Source: Phaeotremella fagi (lineage: Eukaryota; Basidiomycota; Tremellomycetes; Tremellales; Phaeotremellaceae). Taken from it: a stretch of 64,000 bases of DNA. Made by a program: the position numbers and the translations under genes. The stretch spans positions 124,001-188,000 of the forward strand of contig BCHU01000017.1 in the NCBI GenBank assembly GCA_001599715.1. Direction: 5' to 3'. Below, piece after piece: positions 1 to 12,059 of the stretch. How positions within the stretch are numbered: the stretch's first letter is position 1; the number at the start of each line of letters is the position of its first letter. Under the pieces are notes generated by a model. The model was not told where the DNA came from. It saw nothing but the letters and a program-made list of their open reading frames with translations, and ran no database searches.

Positions 1-772
1 TTGAGTTTGAGTTCGAAATTGGTAAAATCAAAAAAGTATCGTTTCCCGGAGCATCAGGTTCAGAATCTGTTGAACCATTTCGCTATCTATCAGTGGTTGT
101 CACCAATGAGGATACTCACGAAAAAATTGACAGGCATAAGGACCAAAGTTGCCAGGATTGCCGATAAAGAGAATAACATGAAGGACATTCGGAAAAAATT
201 CAACAACTATCACAGGATCATCAGTGTGTTGCTTTATGTTAAGTCGAGGATACCATACCACAGCAGCATCCAACCCTACAGTCTGAAGTACGGTATATTC
301 ACTAGTCCTGATGGTAGGCAAGATCCAACCGAAGAACCTGGAACTACTAGGTTGTTGATCAGTCGAATGAGCGGGGATTGGAGAGAAGTCTAATTCAACA
401 GTGTCAGCTGGGTCCTAATCCCATATAACTACAGAGAACTGACCTTTAAGTTTCGTTCTACCCATATAAACGACTTCCCATCTTGTTCTCAAGAAACAAA
501 AGATCATGAAACTGATGAACCCTATTGAGAGGGATAAAATTAATTGGGTGGAGAACCATGGTCCTAGATATCAGTATGACTAGCAGTATGTTTTATCATA
601 CCTTTGAATTGAGCTAGAGTAGTGAAAGATTAATGAGTGACAAGGATCGACAGAAGAAAGGGGATTTACCTGTAGGTGGACTACCTGGTGGTGCAGGTGT
701 AGTATCGTTATCATTATCTTGGATTAGCGATGACCAGATATCCCATTGAATGGGAGGAAGTATTTCCCCCAT
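1..772 (-). CDS. CSC1/OSCA-type (DUF221/RSN1) cation channel, 5' part only
   Basis: Start of a polytopic membrane protein of the CSC1/RSN1 family, stress- or osmo-gated cation channels of the plasma membrane and endomembranes. The gene runs off the left window edge, so only the N-terminus is present. Exons that keep one frame: 772-670, 563-444, 389-259, 206-120 and 82-1. The N-terminus is MGEILPPIQWDIW, then a first membrane helix (LILSLSIGFISFMIFCFLRT) followed by the family's loop 'GRTKLK...' and the motif FGWILPTIRTSEYTVLQTVG-LDAAVLLNFFRM, leading into a second helix. WILPxxRTSExxxLxxxGLDA is characteristic of the family. All donors are GTNNG(T/G) and all acceptors AG. A plus-strand reading frame over the same bases has no family features. 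Exon 5 is the least certain, because it lies in a variable loop. Confidence 0.82.
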
Positions 773-1072
773 GGATATACGATATGTTATTGATTGAGGA
801 AATCGATATAGATGTAGATGTAGAAGGAAGAAATAGATGGGGGTGGTGTTGAAGATTTATTATTGTTAAACATGACGTCGCGGCGTTTAAGTGGCAACAT
901 AACAATAATCACAACCACGACCACACATGAGAACACCAAACAATGCATCAAGGTCAAGGTCGTCAATATCATCTATTGGGTATGTAATGATGGGTATAAA
1001 ACTAAAGATACTGTATAAATCCATGTCATCAAGAGAGAAATGTCCTGGAAAGAAACCTCAAAGAAATCATAT
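773..1072. other. Intergenic spacer, CSC1-like 5' side / KRE6 3' side
   Basis: 300 bp between the stop of the KRE6-like gene and the start of the CSC1-like gene, both read leftward. It should hold the KRE6 3' end and the CSC1 promoter. I see no further coding signal or repeat. Confidence 0.5.
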
Positions 1073-3723
1073 CTAACAAGTATCTTTCAGACTATTTTTC
1101 GGGAAAGTGTATCCTATCCAGATGTCAACAAACATGATTCCAGTGAGAAATAGATTAACTTACCAGCTTGTTCGAAAGTCGTAAAATTGGGATTACTATA
1201 TGCGAGAGGGAACTGGGCGATATAATCGGCAGTTGGTCGATCTATCAGATGATCGATTCGTGAGTACATCTCTGAATTAGAGTCTAATAAACAACGTACC
1301 ACTGGGATCACAACCTATACTACCAGTTGAAAGTTGATAGACCCTTATATAATCTATCCTGAGATAATTCGGGAATGTTAAATGTGAGAAATCGACAGTT
1401 TGGAAATTGTTCGACTGTGATTTGGGTCAGTTACAAGACAACAAAGTGCGTAAATAATTCAACCACATACCATTCCTAGATTGAATATCTGTTTGAAGAA
1501 GTCCTGTTAGCGATATCACAACACCGTTTGAAGACCCAAACCCACCAAAGCCATTGGCTCCTCAGCAACCAATCGTTGTCCAATCTGAGTCTGTGAATTG
1601 GGTCCAACAGCCGTAGCTTTCATCGTCCAACTTTCCTTACTCTGAGCATACCAAGTGATATACCCATTAGCCGGTGTATCGAAATCCGATTTATACTCGT
1701 AACCAAACGTCTTGAACGTTCCCGAATTACTACCATAATACGTACTACTATCTATCATCGTCAAACTAGAAACTGCTTGTTGGTAATAACCACCTAGATA
1801 ACTGTTGGTAGCCGTGATGGAAGTATCGTATTGGATGATTGATTTCGTGGAATTATCGACTGGTTCGTATGACGCGTCGTAAGGTGCGAATTGGGCTGAT
1901 TGGGATACCTGACCTTCACCTTCTGAAACCACGATTTGAGCTTCTAACAGATCAATTTCGACAGCTCCACGACCGACGTTGACTGATGGTCCAGGATGAG
2001 CTTCACCTGAACATGTACAAGCTGAAAGTCTTTGTCCAGGTAAATAAGATAACGGTCCACCGTTCGAACCAGATGTCAAAGCTGCGTCAGGTCCAGTTCC
2101 GTTAACCCAAGTTTGATTAGCCAAAGTACCGATATCACAGGTATTGTAGGAGTACCTAGATGATTGTCAACACCATAAACGACACCAAAACTTACGGCCA
2201 AGTTCCTTCGGTACTGGCACCATAACCAGGTCTACCTAAATTACCCATTGCCCAAACACCAGGCCAAAATCCACCGATGGTACTAACCCCAGGTAAACTC
2301 AACGAGACTTCGAAATAAGCGTTCTTGTTGAAACAAAGTTTATTCCAAGATTGAAGCATCCCACTTTTGAAATTTAAGTCATGGATAGGTTCTTGAGTTA
2401 TGGTTATCAACAAATGACCGTCTTTGGTTGTGATAGCTGATGGATCGTACCATTCAAAGTCACTGCGGGTAATGTCAGTACAAATAAAGTCTGATAGGAA
2501 GAAGATGACCTACCCCGTTGGCCAATAATTCAAATCAACAGCTGTGAAAAATGGATCATCACCGTCATAAAACGTTCTACCGTCTTTATTGAATTCATCG
2601 GAAAAAGTCAATGTCCAAGTGTTCCCATCATAACCCGTTCTAGTATAAGCGCTTGAAGGTGTATCAGCGTCGATGAGAGTTGGTAAACCAGTGATGGAAG
2701 GATATTGACCACTCGCGTTGACACCACCTAAATTGTATCCAGAAGTGTTGGCACCGGATTCGTTATTATTACTATAGTAGAATGTTAAAATTGGATAACC
2801 AGCGAATAACATTATACAAGCCAAAGCCAGAAACACCAGTGTCGCACCGTTCGCCCAACCTCTCAGTGAAGTTATATCGAATGGAGTGGTGAGATCTTGT
2901 TTCTCTTTAGCAGTGAACGTATGTAGATAATCATCTAGATCATCATCATCTTCCATCCCGTTACTCAATGGTGAAAACCCCTTTCCAGCGGTTGAATCAG
3001 CGACCAGTGGAGATCCAGATCCATTAACAGAAGTAGCAGGTGATAAATTCGCTGAAGGTCCATATCGATTCGTACCAGTAGTCGGTAGGAAAGATGTCGT
3101 TGAACTGTAACCGCGTCCACCACCAGGTGGACCACCTTCATAAGATGCTAAAGAAGTTTCCGATAATCTATTTGACATTCCTGGATTTTGGGCGGACGAT
3201 AAAAGTGGTTCACGAGATGGAGGTGATTGAGATTGATACTGACGAGTTGGCATGTCAGCGTGTAGTGGAGGTATGATGTTAACAAAATGAAAAAGGAGAA
3301 TCAACAATAATGTGATGTAGATGATCATCACTAACGTCCCTGCCCAATGCATGATACCCTCGCAGCTATTCTCAGTCTCACTTCGACCTTGGTTACCTGG
3401 TTGCGCAGTCATGTACCTCTACCTTCACCCAAACTGATCTCCTATCCTTCAGCTTCGCGTCGCAGTTTGACGCTAAAGCGATGTTGGGGTCATAGCTAAG
3501 CCATTGTTTATTGTAACAACGCAACAGGTCTCATACCATGACGACCATGAAACCATAAAAAATCAACCGAATGAAACACGTCCCTCATTCCAACAAAACC
3601 CAAACTCACTAATCCATTAACGACACCGGGTCGTCCAAGATTCCTATTCTTCAACATTTGACTATTCTCAGCACCAGAATTCGAAGATGAAGACGAAGCG
3701 TTTGATGGTCGATGTTGATACAT
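1073..3723 (-). CDS. KRE6: Beta-1,6-glucan synthesis protein, SKN1/KRE6 family
   Basis: Type II Golgi/ER membrane protein with a GH16-like lumenal domain, needed for cell-wall beta-1,6-glucan. Eight exons: 3723-3610, 3238-2514, 2462-2196, 2155-1546, 1488-1471 (18 nt), 1414-1300, 1241-1164, 1113-1073, giving 655 aa. A Ser-rich cytosolic tail leads to one membrane helix at about residues 168-190 ([18 protein letters not shown]). Family blocks follow: [18 protein letters not shown], then the spliced joins [62 protein letters not shown] and the ending [14 protein letters not shown]. The first intron (3609-3239) is long, but it has CTGAC 15 nt before its CAG. Reading through it instead gives a false membrane-helix N-terminus from 3412. 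The protein ends like its relatives and is complete. SKN1 and KRE6 cannot be told apart from sequence alone. Confidence 0.93.
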
Positions 3724-4696
3724 GTTGAGCTGAAGTTTGGTCTAACGCTGATAATGAAAAAGTTGACCTGCCGCCCTGGCTTTTTGACGCCCAGATGATC
3801 TAAGCTGAAAGATAAGAACAAAAAGTAGATAGGCTATAGGGAAGTTGACTATAGCTACGATAGCTGTGCTATGTCCTCTAAAAGCTAGTAATTTGTAATC
3901 AAAGTTGAAGACCGTGACACCCAGACGAGACGATATTTATATTTCCTACAAGAACCAAATCGATTTCGTGTCGTGTATCGCAATACGAGCAATCGCGTTG
4001 ACCAAGGTAGATAGATGTGGTGTATGAATGATATATGTCCTTCTCCAATATCATCAACAGATAACAAACACCAAAACACTGAACTCAACCATCACCAAGA
4101 AAACCTTTTGGAGGATGATCGAAGAAAAATCAGTCGCACCGCAGCAAGTGCCAGTGAATTAGGGGAATCCTGTTACTTAACCCATAAAGGGATTGATCGA
4201 TCAGTATCTCCATCTCGACCAAGTAACCAGCTAAAGTTTCCTAGGTATCCTATTCCCGTTACCTATCCTATGATACAAAACTGACGTCAATGTTGTTTAG
4301 TTTACTGTGAAATATCTTCTTTTAACTGCGATTGATCCCTGAATTGCACGAGGGTGGGTGTAGGTTGTTACTCCGCAGCGGCACTGGCTCTTAGTGTATT
4401 GTAGTTTGAAGCAGAGCGGTGTATTTGTACTTGTCGCTTGTTTAGTTTGTGCTTGGCTATGTCTATTTCTGGTGACCTTCAGCTTAAGGTCTTGGACAGG
4501 AGGAACGGTTAGTTATCTTGTAAAGACGATGAACGCGTATTCTTTCATTTTTGAACTAAGTTAAATTACTTATGCTAGGGAAGTCAGGATAGTGAATCTT
4601 GTAACGGACGAAAGTGGACACTCCACCCACTCCGAAGGTGTCGTGTGGTCAACTCGGAAAAAATAACAGTAACAACGTCACATCTAACCAAATGTA
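3724..4696. other. Divergent promoter region, KRE6-like / GNAT gene
   Basis: 973 bp between the starts of the KRE6-like gene (-) and the acetyltransferase gene (+). An 89-codon plus-strand frame at 4015-4284 has no recognisable composition or motif and is probably 5' leader or promoter DNA. Nothing else seen. Confidence 0.4.
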
Positions 4697-5641
4697 ATGA
4701 CAACCAACGCTAAACCAGATCGTTCATCCCCTGTATACAAGGAATCACTCACTCAGTGTCTGAAATGGGATGAGGAGAGGGAAGAGATTTATATCCAATT
4801 ACCTTCTTTCCCGGATTTAAGATTGACTGGAACTAGGTTAGGGGATGTTGATGATATCGTGGGCTTTTCTCCTACTGAATTCACGGGTTGACACTGATAC
4901 GGATCATTTTTAGGTTACCTTGTTCAACTATCCTTCGATAGGTGAGAGACTCTATCGATTACCGTATCCGTATGTCCACGATCTATGTCTTCACCCCACT
5001 AAATACCTTATCCAGGATGTCAAAGGAATACGGCGAAGAAATGATAAAAGAAGATCATAAAGACAGTCAAGAAATGTTGACTCACATCAAAACACTAATC
5101 AATCCACTTAACCTCCAAACCCCAAAAGAACATATTCTGGGTTTACCACTAACCCAACTCCGACATATCAAATCCAACAAAATAGTTGGGAACATTGGTA
5201 TCAAACCTCATGATTTCCATTTCAACGATTCGAAACCTACGGTTGAAGAGATGGTTGGTTGGGATGTCAGACAACAGGTTTGGGATTTGGGTTATGTGCT
5301 CTCACCTGAATTTGGGGGGTTGGGGGTGATGTCTGAATTGGTTGGTTGTGTTATCGGCAGTTGGATAATCCCTTGGATGGGGATTGGGAAGGTTGGTGCT
5401 GTAAGTCTATATTTTATATTCTTAGGTTGTTTGGATTGTTGATAGAACGGATTACTGGTAGTTTGCTGAATTCAATAATATGGCTTCTGGGAGTGTGTTA
5501 AATAAAAACGGATTGAAAGTCGTCAGTTCACATGTAACAGATTGGCCTGTGGAGAAGGGAGGTGGGATTAGACAGACGGGAAGGTATGAACGTGAATTAC
5601 CTGGTTGGGAGGTTAACGAGTATACTAGAAGATTGGAATGA
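4697..5641 (+). CDS. GNAT-family N-acetyltransferase, small-molecule type
   Basis: Predicted cytosolic acetyl-CoA-dependent N-acetyltransferase of 260 aa. Exons: 4697-4858, 4914-4969, 5016-5400, 5462-5641. Splicing joins three frames into one GNAT fold: VTLFNYPSIGERLYRLPYPM (the 'N-P-x-I ... LPYPY' start typical of RimJ/RimL-like fungal proteins), then KIVGNIGIKPHDF (beta strands 4-5), VWDLGYVLSPEFGGLGVMSE (acetyl-CoA loop, Q/RxxGxG/A-like), and FAEFNNMASGSVLNKNG (the N-x-A-S-xxVLxKNGF motif), ending PVEKGGGIRQTGRYERELPG. The third intron starts GTAAGT and its neighbours fit only if the AG at 5460-5461 is used. The substrate cannot be told. The gene converges on the transporter gene with only 78 bp between stops. 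Confidence 0.85.
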
Positions 5642-5719
5642 TTTCTCGTATAGATCAACATCATTGCATCCATTTTTTCTATCAAATATCCCCGTTCATC
5701 TCTTCGTACTCTAGTCTAA

Positions 5720-7822
5720 TCATTTGATATGTTTCTTCACTCCTGCTCTCTCTATCTCTGAGTTGTATGATCTCATCTTACGTGGTGAAATCCCGTTTTC
5801 GTACATTTCATCGATCTCACCGAAAGTTCGACCCTGGACCTAATAGACACTTTGTGTTAGTTTTATCTTTCTATGGAAAGGAATTTTTCGTATCTTACCT
5901 CTGGTAAAGTGAAGTAGTTGATGATGAGACCTATCCCACCGAGACACGCGAATAGATATAGAGTCTTGACTCCCCAGTTACGCGCTCCTGTACCTGTAGA
6001 AGCTAACATGAGAGGTACCTAGAAAATTTCGTTTGAGTGTTACTAAAACTGTTAATCATAAGATCAACCTTGACTCACCGTATAACCAAACATTAAACTG
6101 AAACATTGTGATCCATTGATGACAACACCAGCGGTCCTCGCTCTCAACCGTGAAGAAGCGATCTCAGAAGTCAACCCCCATCCAACACCAGCTAGACATC
6201 CAGCATAGAACAACACCCAAATACAGATAACCGCTAGTGTTGCGTTCAAAACTGCATCTGTTCTGTCGACTACTCCAAGTGTTCCTAGGATTAGGTTACA
6301 GATGAAGCATCCAGTCCCGCCTGTTAAGATCAAGGTTCTTCGACCGAATTTTTCGGTCGTGTAGAATGATACTAGAACCATCAAGACTAATAAGCCGCTT
6401 TGCGGGTGTCAGTGTATCTCTGTATGCCGAAGTGAATACAGTACTCACTAGACTATGCAGGTAGCTTGGAAAGGTTGTTGAATACCGGCTTGTTGTAAGA
6501 AATCTAATATTTTTAAGAAAACAACCTTTAACCTCCAACACTGTAAAATGAGAACATACAAGTAGCGTAAGAGAAGACGACCGAAGCACCTGACCACTGG
6601 AGCAGAACCACACCGAAGAAACTAGCCAAAGTTCGTCTCAAATTTGAACCTCTAAAGATTTCCTTGAAAGTCGATCCCTTCTGATTAACCTTATGAGCTT
6701 CCTCACGGATGATTTGAGCTTGCATAACCCGATATTCATGATCGACATCGTATCCTGTGACACCTTTGTTGATCTTTTCCAAAGTGGTTTTGGCTTTATC
6801 ATGGAATCCTGCTCGGGCGAAGTACCAAGGAGATTCTTGAAGCCATGGTAGACATAAAAGGAATAGTCCAACTAGGACCCATTCGGAGTAGATGGCTCTT
6901 CGCCAGTTGTAGGCGTCAGTTACGTTTACGATTTGAAGAGCTATCGCTGAGATTAATTGACCGATCGCAAGGAAAAGTCCGTAACTGTAAAAAACTATAT
7001 CAGCTCTGTGGAACGTTGATGCACAGAGTTTCAACTTACCAACAAAGTAATGCCCCTCGAGTTGGGACTGGCGCCATTTCAGATATATACTATTGATTGA
7101 TTTAGTTTTGTGATGAGTTGTGGACTCACGATTAAAGAAGTGGCTTGACCCATACCAGCAGCGAAACCAGCTACGATTTTCGCACCTAGCCATCCAGCAA
7201 TTGTCGTAACGAATTGTTCCATGAACACACCCTGAAAAACATGACATAAGGCTTTACTACATTTGAGGGTGAGAAATGGGTTGGGACTTACAACTATGAT
7301 TAACAATGTCGCTATATAGAATGAAGTTCTTCGTCCAAATTTATCTGCGATAATTGTGCTGATCTGTTGACCTAGTAGTTGAGCTGCACCTGCCTAAGAA
7401 TTCTTCGTTATTCTGGTTCACAGTTTAACGGTCTTGGCATATGTACTCACAGTCCCACCCCAAGCCGAAACGTATCCAGCATCAAGAGCTTTAACTCCTG
7501 TCGAAGTTACAGTACCGAATTGATCGATGAAACCAACGTTACTAACGATACTTCCTATCATCATGATTAGCGTTATGTAAAACTAATACTACTTACCAGT
7601 AACTGTTCCTTGATAACCCTCCATCAAAACACATAACCCAGCAAAGAAACAAAACATGGTAGCACGCCAGAAGACCTTGGTTGCTTGCCATTTCGAAAGA
7701 TCCACGAAAGCACTTGATAATTCACCTTCCTCGGCTGGTATAACTTTTTCTTCAACATCTTTAGGTGGATGGACGTTGTTGTTATAGATCGTATCAACTT
7801 CTGGTAGAGTGATTGAGTTCAT
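5720..7822 (-). CDS. MFS sugar-porter family transporter
   Basis: Twelve-helix plasma-membrane H+ symporter of the sugar porter family, 540 aa. Ten exons: 7822-7597, 7554-7451, 7393-7292, 7231-7130, 7089-7040, 6984-6560, 6503-6449, 6397-6079, 6018-5899, 5839-5720. Family marks: MEGYQGTVTGS in helix 1, ADKFGRR between helices 2 and 3, YISEMAPVPTRGALLC after helix 4, WRRAIYSEWV, LPWLQESPWYFARAG (PESPRW-type motif), LLQWSGASVVFSYAT-YFLQQAG (the QQxxG sugar-binding helix 7), and TTEKFGRR between helices 8 and 9. The tail VQGRTFGEIDEMYENGI is also typical. The overall pattern is closest to the alpha-glucoside/hexose branch, but substrate is not readable from this. Its start faces the Zn2Cys6 regulator across 407 bp, which suggests shared control. 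Confidence 0.92.
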
Positions 7823-8229
7823 CGTACTGACTCAAACTTTGTTTGGGGGGATGTGATCTTCTCTTCTCTTGACTTCTTGCAATGTTATATACCCATTTCA
7901 GATCGTTATTTGGATCTCATCAACACGTTGAAGGTGATTTGGCGGCTTTTTCGTTCAACAACTTTCATCTCCTCATGTTTAAATTATTGATGTCGGTGGA
8001 TTTTGAATTACGCATGTCAAAAATTTGTTGTTGCTTCAATTCATTTTATTTTAGAACGTTCTAAATGAGATTCTCAGGGAAGCGGGATTATCGCGGTGGA
8101 ACTTTATGGTTGAAGTACGAGTTCGAAAACAAATGTTCCCAAATAATATCAACGTTCTCATACCGTACTTCAAGTTGTTGTTCATACTTGTTCATACTTA
8201 CAACATAATCAATCACACCGCTATCACAG
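7823..8229. promoter_or_regulatory. Shared divergent promoter, transporter / Zn2Cys6 regulator
   Basis: 407 bp between the two start codons. It holds a perfect 16-bp palindrome at 8050-8065 (separate entry) and a direct repeat TTGTTCATAC x2 at 8178-8197. A divergently transcribed pair of transporter and zinc-cluster factor is a common fungal pathway-specific arrangement; that the factor acts here is inference. Confidence 0.55.
8050..8065. promoter_or_regulatory. Perfect 16-bp palindrome, HSE-like core
   Basis: TTTAGAACGTTCTAAA reads the same on both strands and lies in the middle of the divergent promoter. Its core AGAACGTTCT fits one nGAAnnTTCn heat-shock-element pair, and it could equally be a dimeric operator for another factor. 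No CGG half-sites of the usual zinc-cluster kind frame it. Confidence 0.5.
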
Positions 8230-10112
8230 ATGGTTCGAAATGAATCACCCCAGCCACCGACCCCCGCGAAAACTACACCCTCGTGCGATCAATGTCACAT
8301 TCGTCGGAAAAAGGTATGTACTATGTACTGACCGCAATTCTCAGCTCACGTTCATCAGTGCAATCGTGAACTACCGTGCTTGCTATGTATCAGATCTGAG
8401 CTTAGATGTAGCTACGTCTCGAAACCTAAGAAAAGGGGACCTAAAGGAAAAGTTGTACAGCGGCTTAGGGAACATGGTTTGGAAGGACCAGATGCTGGTT
8501 CATCAGCTACACGTTGTGATGATGTGAGTTTCGTGCTTCAGATTGATTACTGAACAACGTTCAGTATCAACTTTCAACATCAGCTTCGAGCATTGTGACA
8601 CGTTCTGAAGATCTAGCATCAATTCTTCCTGTCCACGAAGAGACCACATTTTCGCCGACTGGTTTCGATACAGGTCTACCTGTCCCAACGTCTTCTAACT
8701 TTCAAGACGAAATCGAAAACAGCCACGGCAACGCTTCATTATCCGTACTCACCCCCTCCGAGATACATAACCTGGTAACACTTTATTTCAAACACGTTCA
8801 TCCGTGTTACCCATTCCTAGATCGAGATTGGTTCATGGTTCAATTCTGTATGGGAAAAGCTTTCCTTGATCCAAACGGAACTTTTGCTACGTTGTTACTA
8901 GGTGTTTGTGCACTCACCATGGCCTACGTCTCAGATGTCATCTGTACGGATAGAAGACCTGATTTCATTTTTCAAAGGGAAAAAGTCATTTCGGACGTTA
9001 TTTTAAGACTTTATTCTAGGTCTTTAGGGTTGAGTGGTAGTCTGGAACAGATTATTACTACTTTCTATGTCGGATTGTATTTCTCTTTGATCGTTCAAGA
9101 AACAGCTGGTCATTTCAAGATAGCAGAGGCTAGTCATTTAGCTCGATCGATGAAGTTGCATCAAGCAGAAACATATACTGGTATGAGTGAGAACGAACGT
9201 CGAAGGACTATTGCGGTGTATTGCTTTGTGATGGTGCGCAACAAGTAGGTCATTCATTCAGGCTCTTTACTAATCTTCAGATCGTGCGAACTACGCCAAG
9301 GGACTAGCGAAATCATTTACACCGGACATGAACCGTTTCTTCCCGATTTAGGTGGACTCATTGGATCATCAAACATCCTGTCCAACCCCGATCAACGCGC
9401 CGACGAATTGGAAAACCTAGTGATGCTAATGAACATCTACGACGTCGTCACTCCCACCTTCTGCAGATGTGCAAGAGATCAATGTCATCTAGAAGAATGT
9501 CATGTTTTCCCATCTGACATTGTTCGATATGCTAGAAAATTGCAGAAAGCAGCTTCTAAAATGTCAACGGCGACTTTTCAGATTATCAAACCCACCCTCA
9601 CTTTCATCAATGAATCGAGATGGGTTGAAGTTATCATTGCTCGTTTATGGTTAAGCGCTCATGTTTGGCATATAGCTACTCGACATAGTATAGATATGAG
9701 TAATCTTGAAGGAGGGGAGTTTCAACGTTTCCCACTGGATTTGGTCGAGGAAGCAGCGCTTGTGTTGAAGATCGCTAATATCACTTGTGTGCATTTACAG
9801 GGGACTGGATTGGTGAGTTTCAAAATGCGTCGTTCGATGGAAAATCTAATCTATTCCTAGGCTCATCGACTCAGCTACATCAGTGTGTGTGGCACTAATT
9901 ATATCCAATCGAGACATGTGTCTGATGATCAACGTGTGACTGCTTTGGCAAATTTGCAGACGATCGCTGATATGGTTGTTGGGTGGGATCCCAAATGCTG
10001 GACGAGGTGTGTTTTTTGATTCACCGCTGTTCTGAGACGTGTTGTATGGATATCTATAGCCATATCTGAGTTGCATGTATTTCTGGATCTCAATTGGCTG
10101 TCACATGGTTAG
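8230..10112 (+). CDS. Zn2Cys6 fungal-specific transcription factor
   Basis: Nuclear regulator with an N-terminal binuclear zinc cluster and a fungal-trans middle region. Exons: 8230-8313, 8359-8523, 8565-9244, 9281-9812, 9861-10008, 10060-10112 (553 aa). The cluster is complete only after splicing exon 1 to exon 2: C19-x2-C22-x6-C29-x5-C35-x2-C38-x6-C45 (CDQCHIRRKKC, NRELPCLLC, IRSELRC), followed by a basic linker PKKRGPKGK. The middle domain begins LYFKHVHPCYPFLDRDWF and continues RRTIAVYCFVM and RQGTSEIIYTGHEPFLPDL. The start is the ATG at 8230, not the frame at 8240. The C-terminus is uncertain: reading on without the last intron stops at 10019; the spliced ending SISELHVFLDLNWLSHG looks more protein-like but uses a weak GTGTTT donor. 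It probably controls the adjacent transporter and phosphatase genes. Confidence 0.87.
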
Positions 10113-10188
10113 CTGGCGGTGTAATGCAGGGCAGATGGCGGTGATATTGCGTTACAATTGTGTCTAGCGGGTGTCGGCCTACAAAAGA

Positions 10189-10196
10189 TATAAAAG
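10189..10196 (+). promoter_or_regulatory. TATA box of the glycerophosphodiesterase gene
   Basis: TATAAAAG lies 47 nt upstream of the ATG at 10243 in an A-rich stretch (ACAAAAGATATAAAAGACG). A strong TATA box suggests inducible expression, in line with a catabolic role. Confidence 0.55.
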
Positions 10197-10242
10197 ACGT
10201 GACCCTCGACCAAATCGAAATTTACTCATAATCACTTATACA

Positions 10243-11782
10243 ATGTCACCAGTCGGAACCCAAGAATATCCTTCAATCGACGTCCACAAAGTGATTGAAA
10301 CCTGGAAATATCCAAAAGACGATTTCATAAGTATAAGTGCTCATCGAGGAGCAGCCGATGGTGGCGGTACAGAAAACAGTTATTCAGCGATAACTAGAGC
10401 TGTTTTGAAGAATTGGGAATCCGTAGAGATTGATTTGAGATTGACTAAAGATGGACGAGTCGTGGTCTTTCATGATGAGGGTTTGGGTAGATTGACGGAT
10501 GTCAAGGTACCTGATGGAGAACGGGAATATAACCCATTCACTGGTGAAGGTTTTAGTCCTTTGGTTAGTGAGACTTGTTGGTCAGGCGATATGGAGCATC
10601 TACATTTGAGAGATAGTTATGGGAATGTAACGTAGGTGTCTGAATTTTGATTTTGAATGAACTCAGTGTTTTCTTGGTACAAATAGCTCCGAACACCCAA
10701 TTTTGCTTGAAGAACTGTAAGTTTCTTTGTTGAAAAGATAGCACGTTGACACCTTTCAGTCTATCGTTCATCAGAGATGAAGGTATGGACGTCGTAGTCC
10801 AATTCGATTTGAAGGAAATCCAAGTCGTTGGACCTAGTTACGATATCATCTGGAATTTCGCTAACGCAGATGGCATCCCAGCATCAGGTAAGTCAATTAC
10901 GATAATACCCACCCCTTAATACTTGTTAAGAATGGTGTCTCTTCAAAATTCGTACCGACTGGTTCCCAACTCCTTCCCATTGGGAACAAACTGATTACGT
11001 GCAAAGGTCAATTCTTGAAGGGAGACAATTACCTGGTGTCACACCTCTTTTTGAAGTTGAAAGTGGACAAAGTGAGTTATTTACGCTCAATGATTTGTCT
11101 ATACAACGATAGATTACTAAATAAATCTGATCACAGAGATTTCAGAAATGGAACAATGGGCCACAAGAGATTATTTCATAGCCTATGAAATCGCTTTGAA
11201 AAGACCCAACGGAACTTTTCAAGATGCGGTAGATTTCGTTAAATCTGATCAAAGTATATGTAAAGGTCTTGGGGGTTGGTTCATCGGCAGTGATTTACCT
11301 AGAGGTTATTATCAGGGTATACCGACAGTGTCAGTGGAATTTTTTCACTTTTTTGGGGGTTTTGGAAAGGAAACTGATATTTGTTCGTGATCTAGATGGG
11401 ACGATTCAACGGTTCGTGAAAAGATTCTTGAAGCAGGTCCAGAAATCCCTTGTCAACTCCATGAATGGTCAGTGGTGGTTTTTGCTTTTGGTTTTCTTCG
11501 AATTCTGTGATTAATCAAATGACGTATAGGAAAGGTGCTAAAAACCCTGATGGTCTCTTTGGAGAGCCCAGCGATTCACCTGATAAGAGGATTCATTTAT
11601 CATGGGCTTTGGAAGTAGGAAACAATTATCTGATTTGTCAGTGCACGATCTTCCATCTTTTTTGATTGGGTAAAAACATTGACTGAATACTGGGTTTAGC
11701 TGACACTCATGTGGATTTACATGCTGAATTGGGTCGTTTGGGGAAGAGAAACATGGAAAGGATTTTGAAAGTTGCTAAATAG
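10243..11782 (+). CDS. Glycerophosphodiester phosphodiesterase (GDPD)
   Basis: Metal-dependent phosphodiesterase that splits glycerophosphodiesters (such as glycerophospho-inositol or -choline) into an alcohol and glycerol phosphate, or inositol phosphate and glycerol. Exons: 10243-10631, 10687-10716 (30 nt), 10760-10887, 10931-11071, 11137-11329, 11396-11467, 11530-11636, 11700-11782 (380 aa). GDPD catalytic residues are in place: H34-R35-G, E44-N45, E62-I-D64, H77-D78. A TIM-barrel continues with VVVQFDLKE and the C-terminal GGWFIGSDLPRGYYQG. No signal peptide or SPX/ankyrin region, so a single-domain cytosolic enzyme. The AG at 10929-10930 is part of an AAG acceptor. It sits between the zinc-cluster factor and an inositol monophosphatase, all on the plus strand. 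Confidence 0.91.
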
Positions 11783-12059
11783 CTTTTCGATACTGGACAA
11801 GTCTGCATTGAATATTGAATGATGTACCAATTGATGTAGTTGAAAACCAAGAGCACTTTGCACAGTGCACAAATGAACCCTGAGTTAAAGAGAACGCCAA
11901 TAAGCCGCTTCTTAAACTTTTCATCTGAGATCGACCGCATTTGCAGAGACTGAAAGGTGATAATCCTGGGTATATAATGAAATACTAGCCTATAAAGATG
12001 ATCATAGCCATTGAGAAAACTTCAGAATATCCTAGTCTAACTCTAAACACAACGATACA
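11783..12059. other. Intergenic, GDPD / inositol monophosphatase
   Basis: 277 bp spacer between two genes on the same strand; it should contain the GDPD 3' end and the phosphatase promoter. GGTATATAATG near 11968 is a possible TATA element. Confidence 0.4.

Noticed and set aside
1..393. 130-codon plus-strand open frame at the left edge
   Set aside because: The minus strand here carries spliced CSC1/RSN1 family motifs with good donors and acceptors; the plus frame has none.
3239..3412. N-terminal membrane helix for KRE6 from an ATG at 3412
   Set aside because: This is intron read-through: a CTGAC branch and CAG at 3239 join exon 1 (from 3723) to [10 protein letters not shown] in frame.
4015..4284. 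89-codon plus-strand frame in the KRE6/GNAT spacer
   Set aside because: No motif, no homologue in the window, and placement in a divergent promoter.
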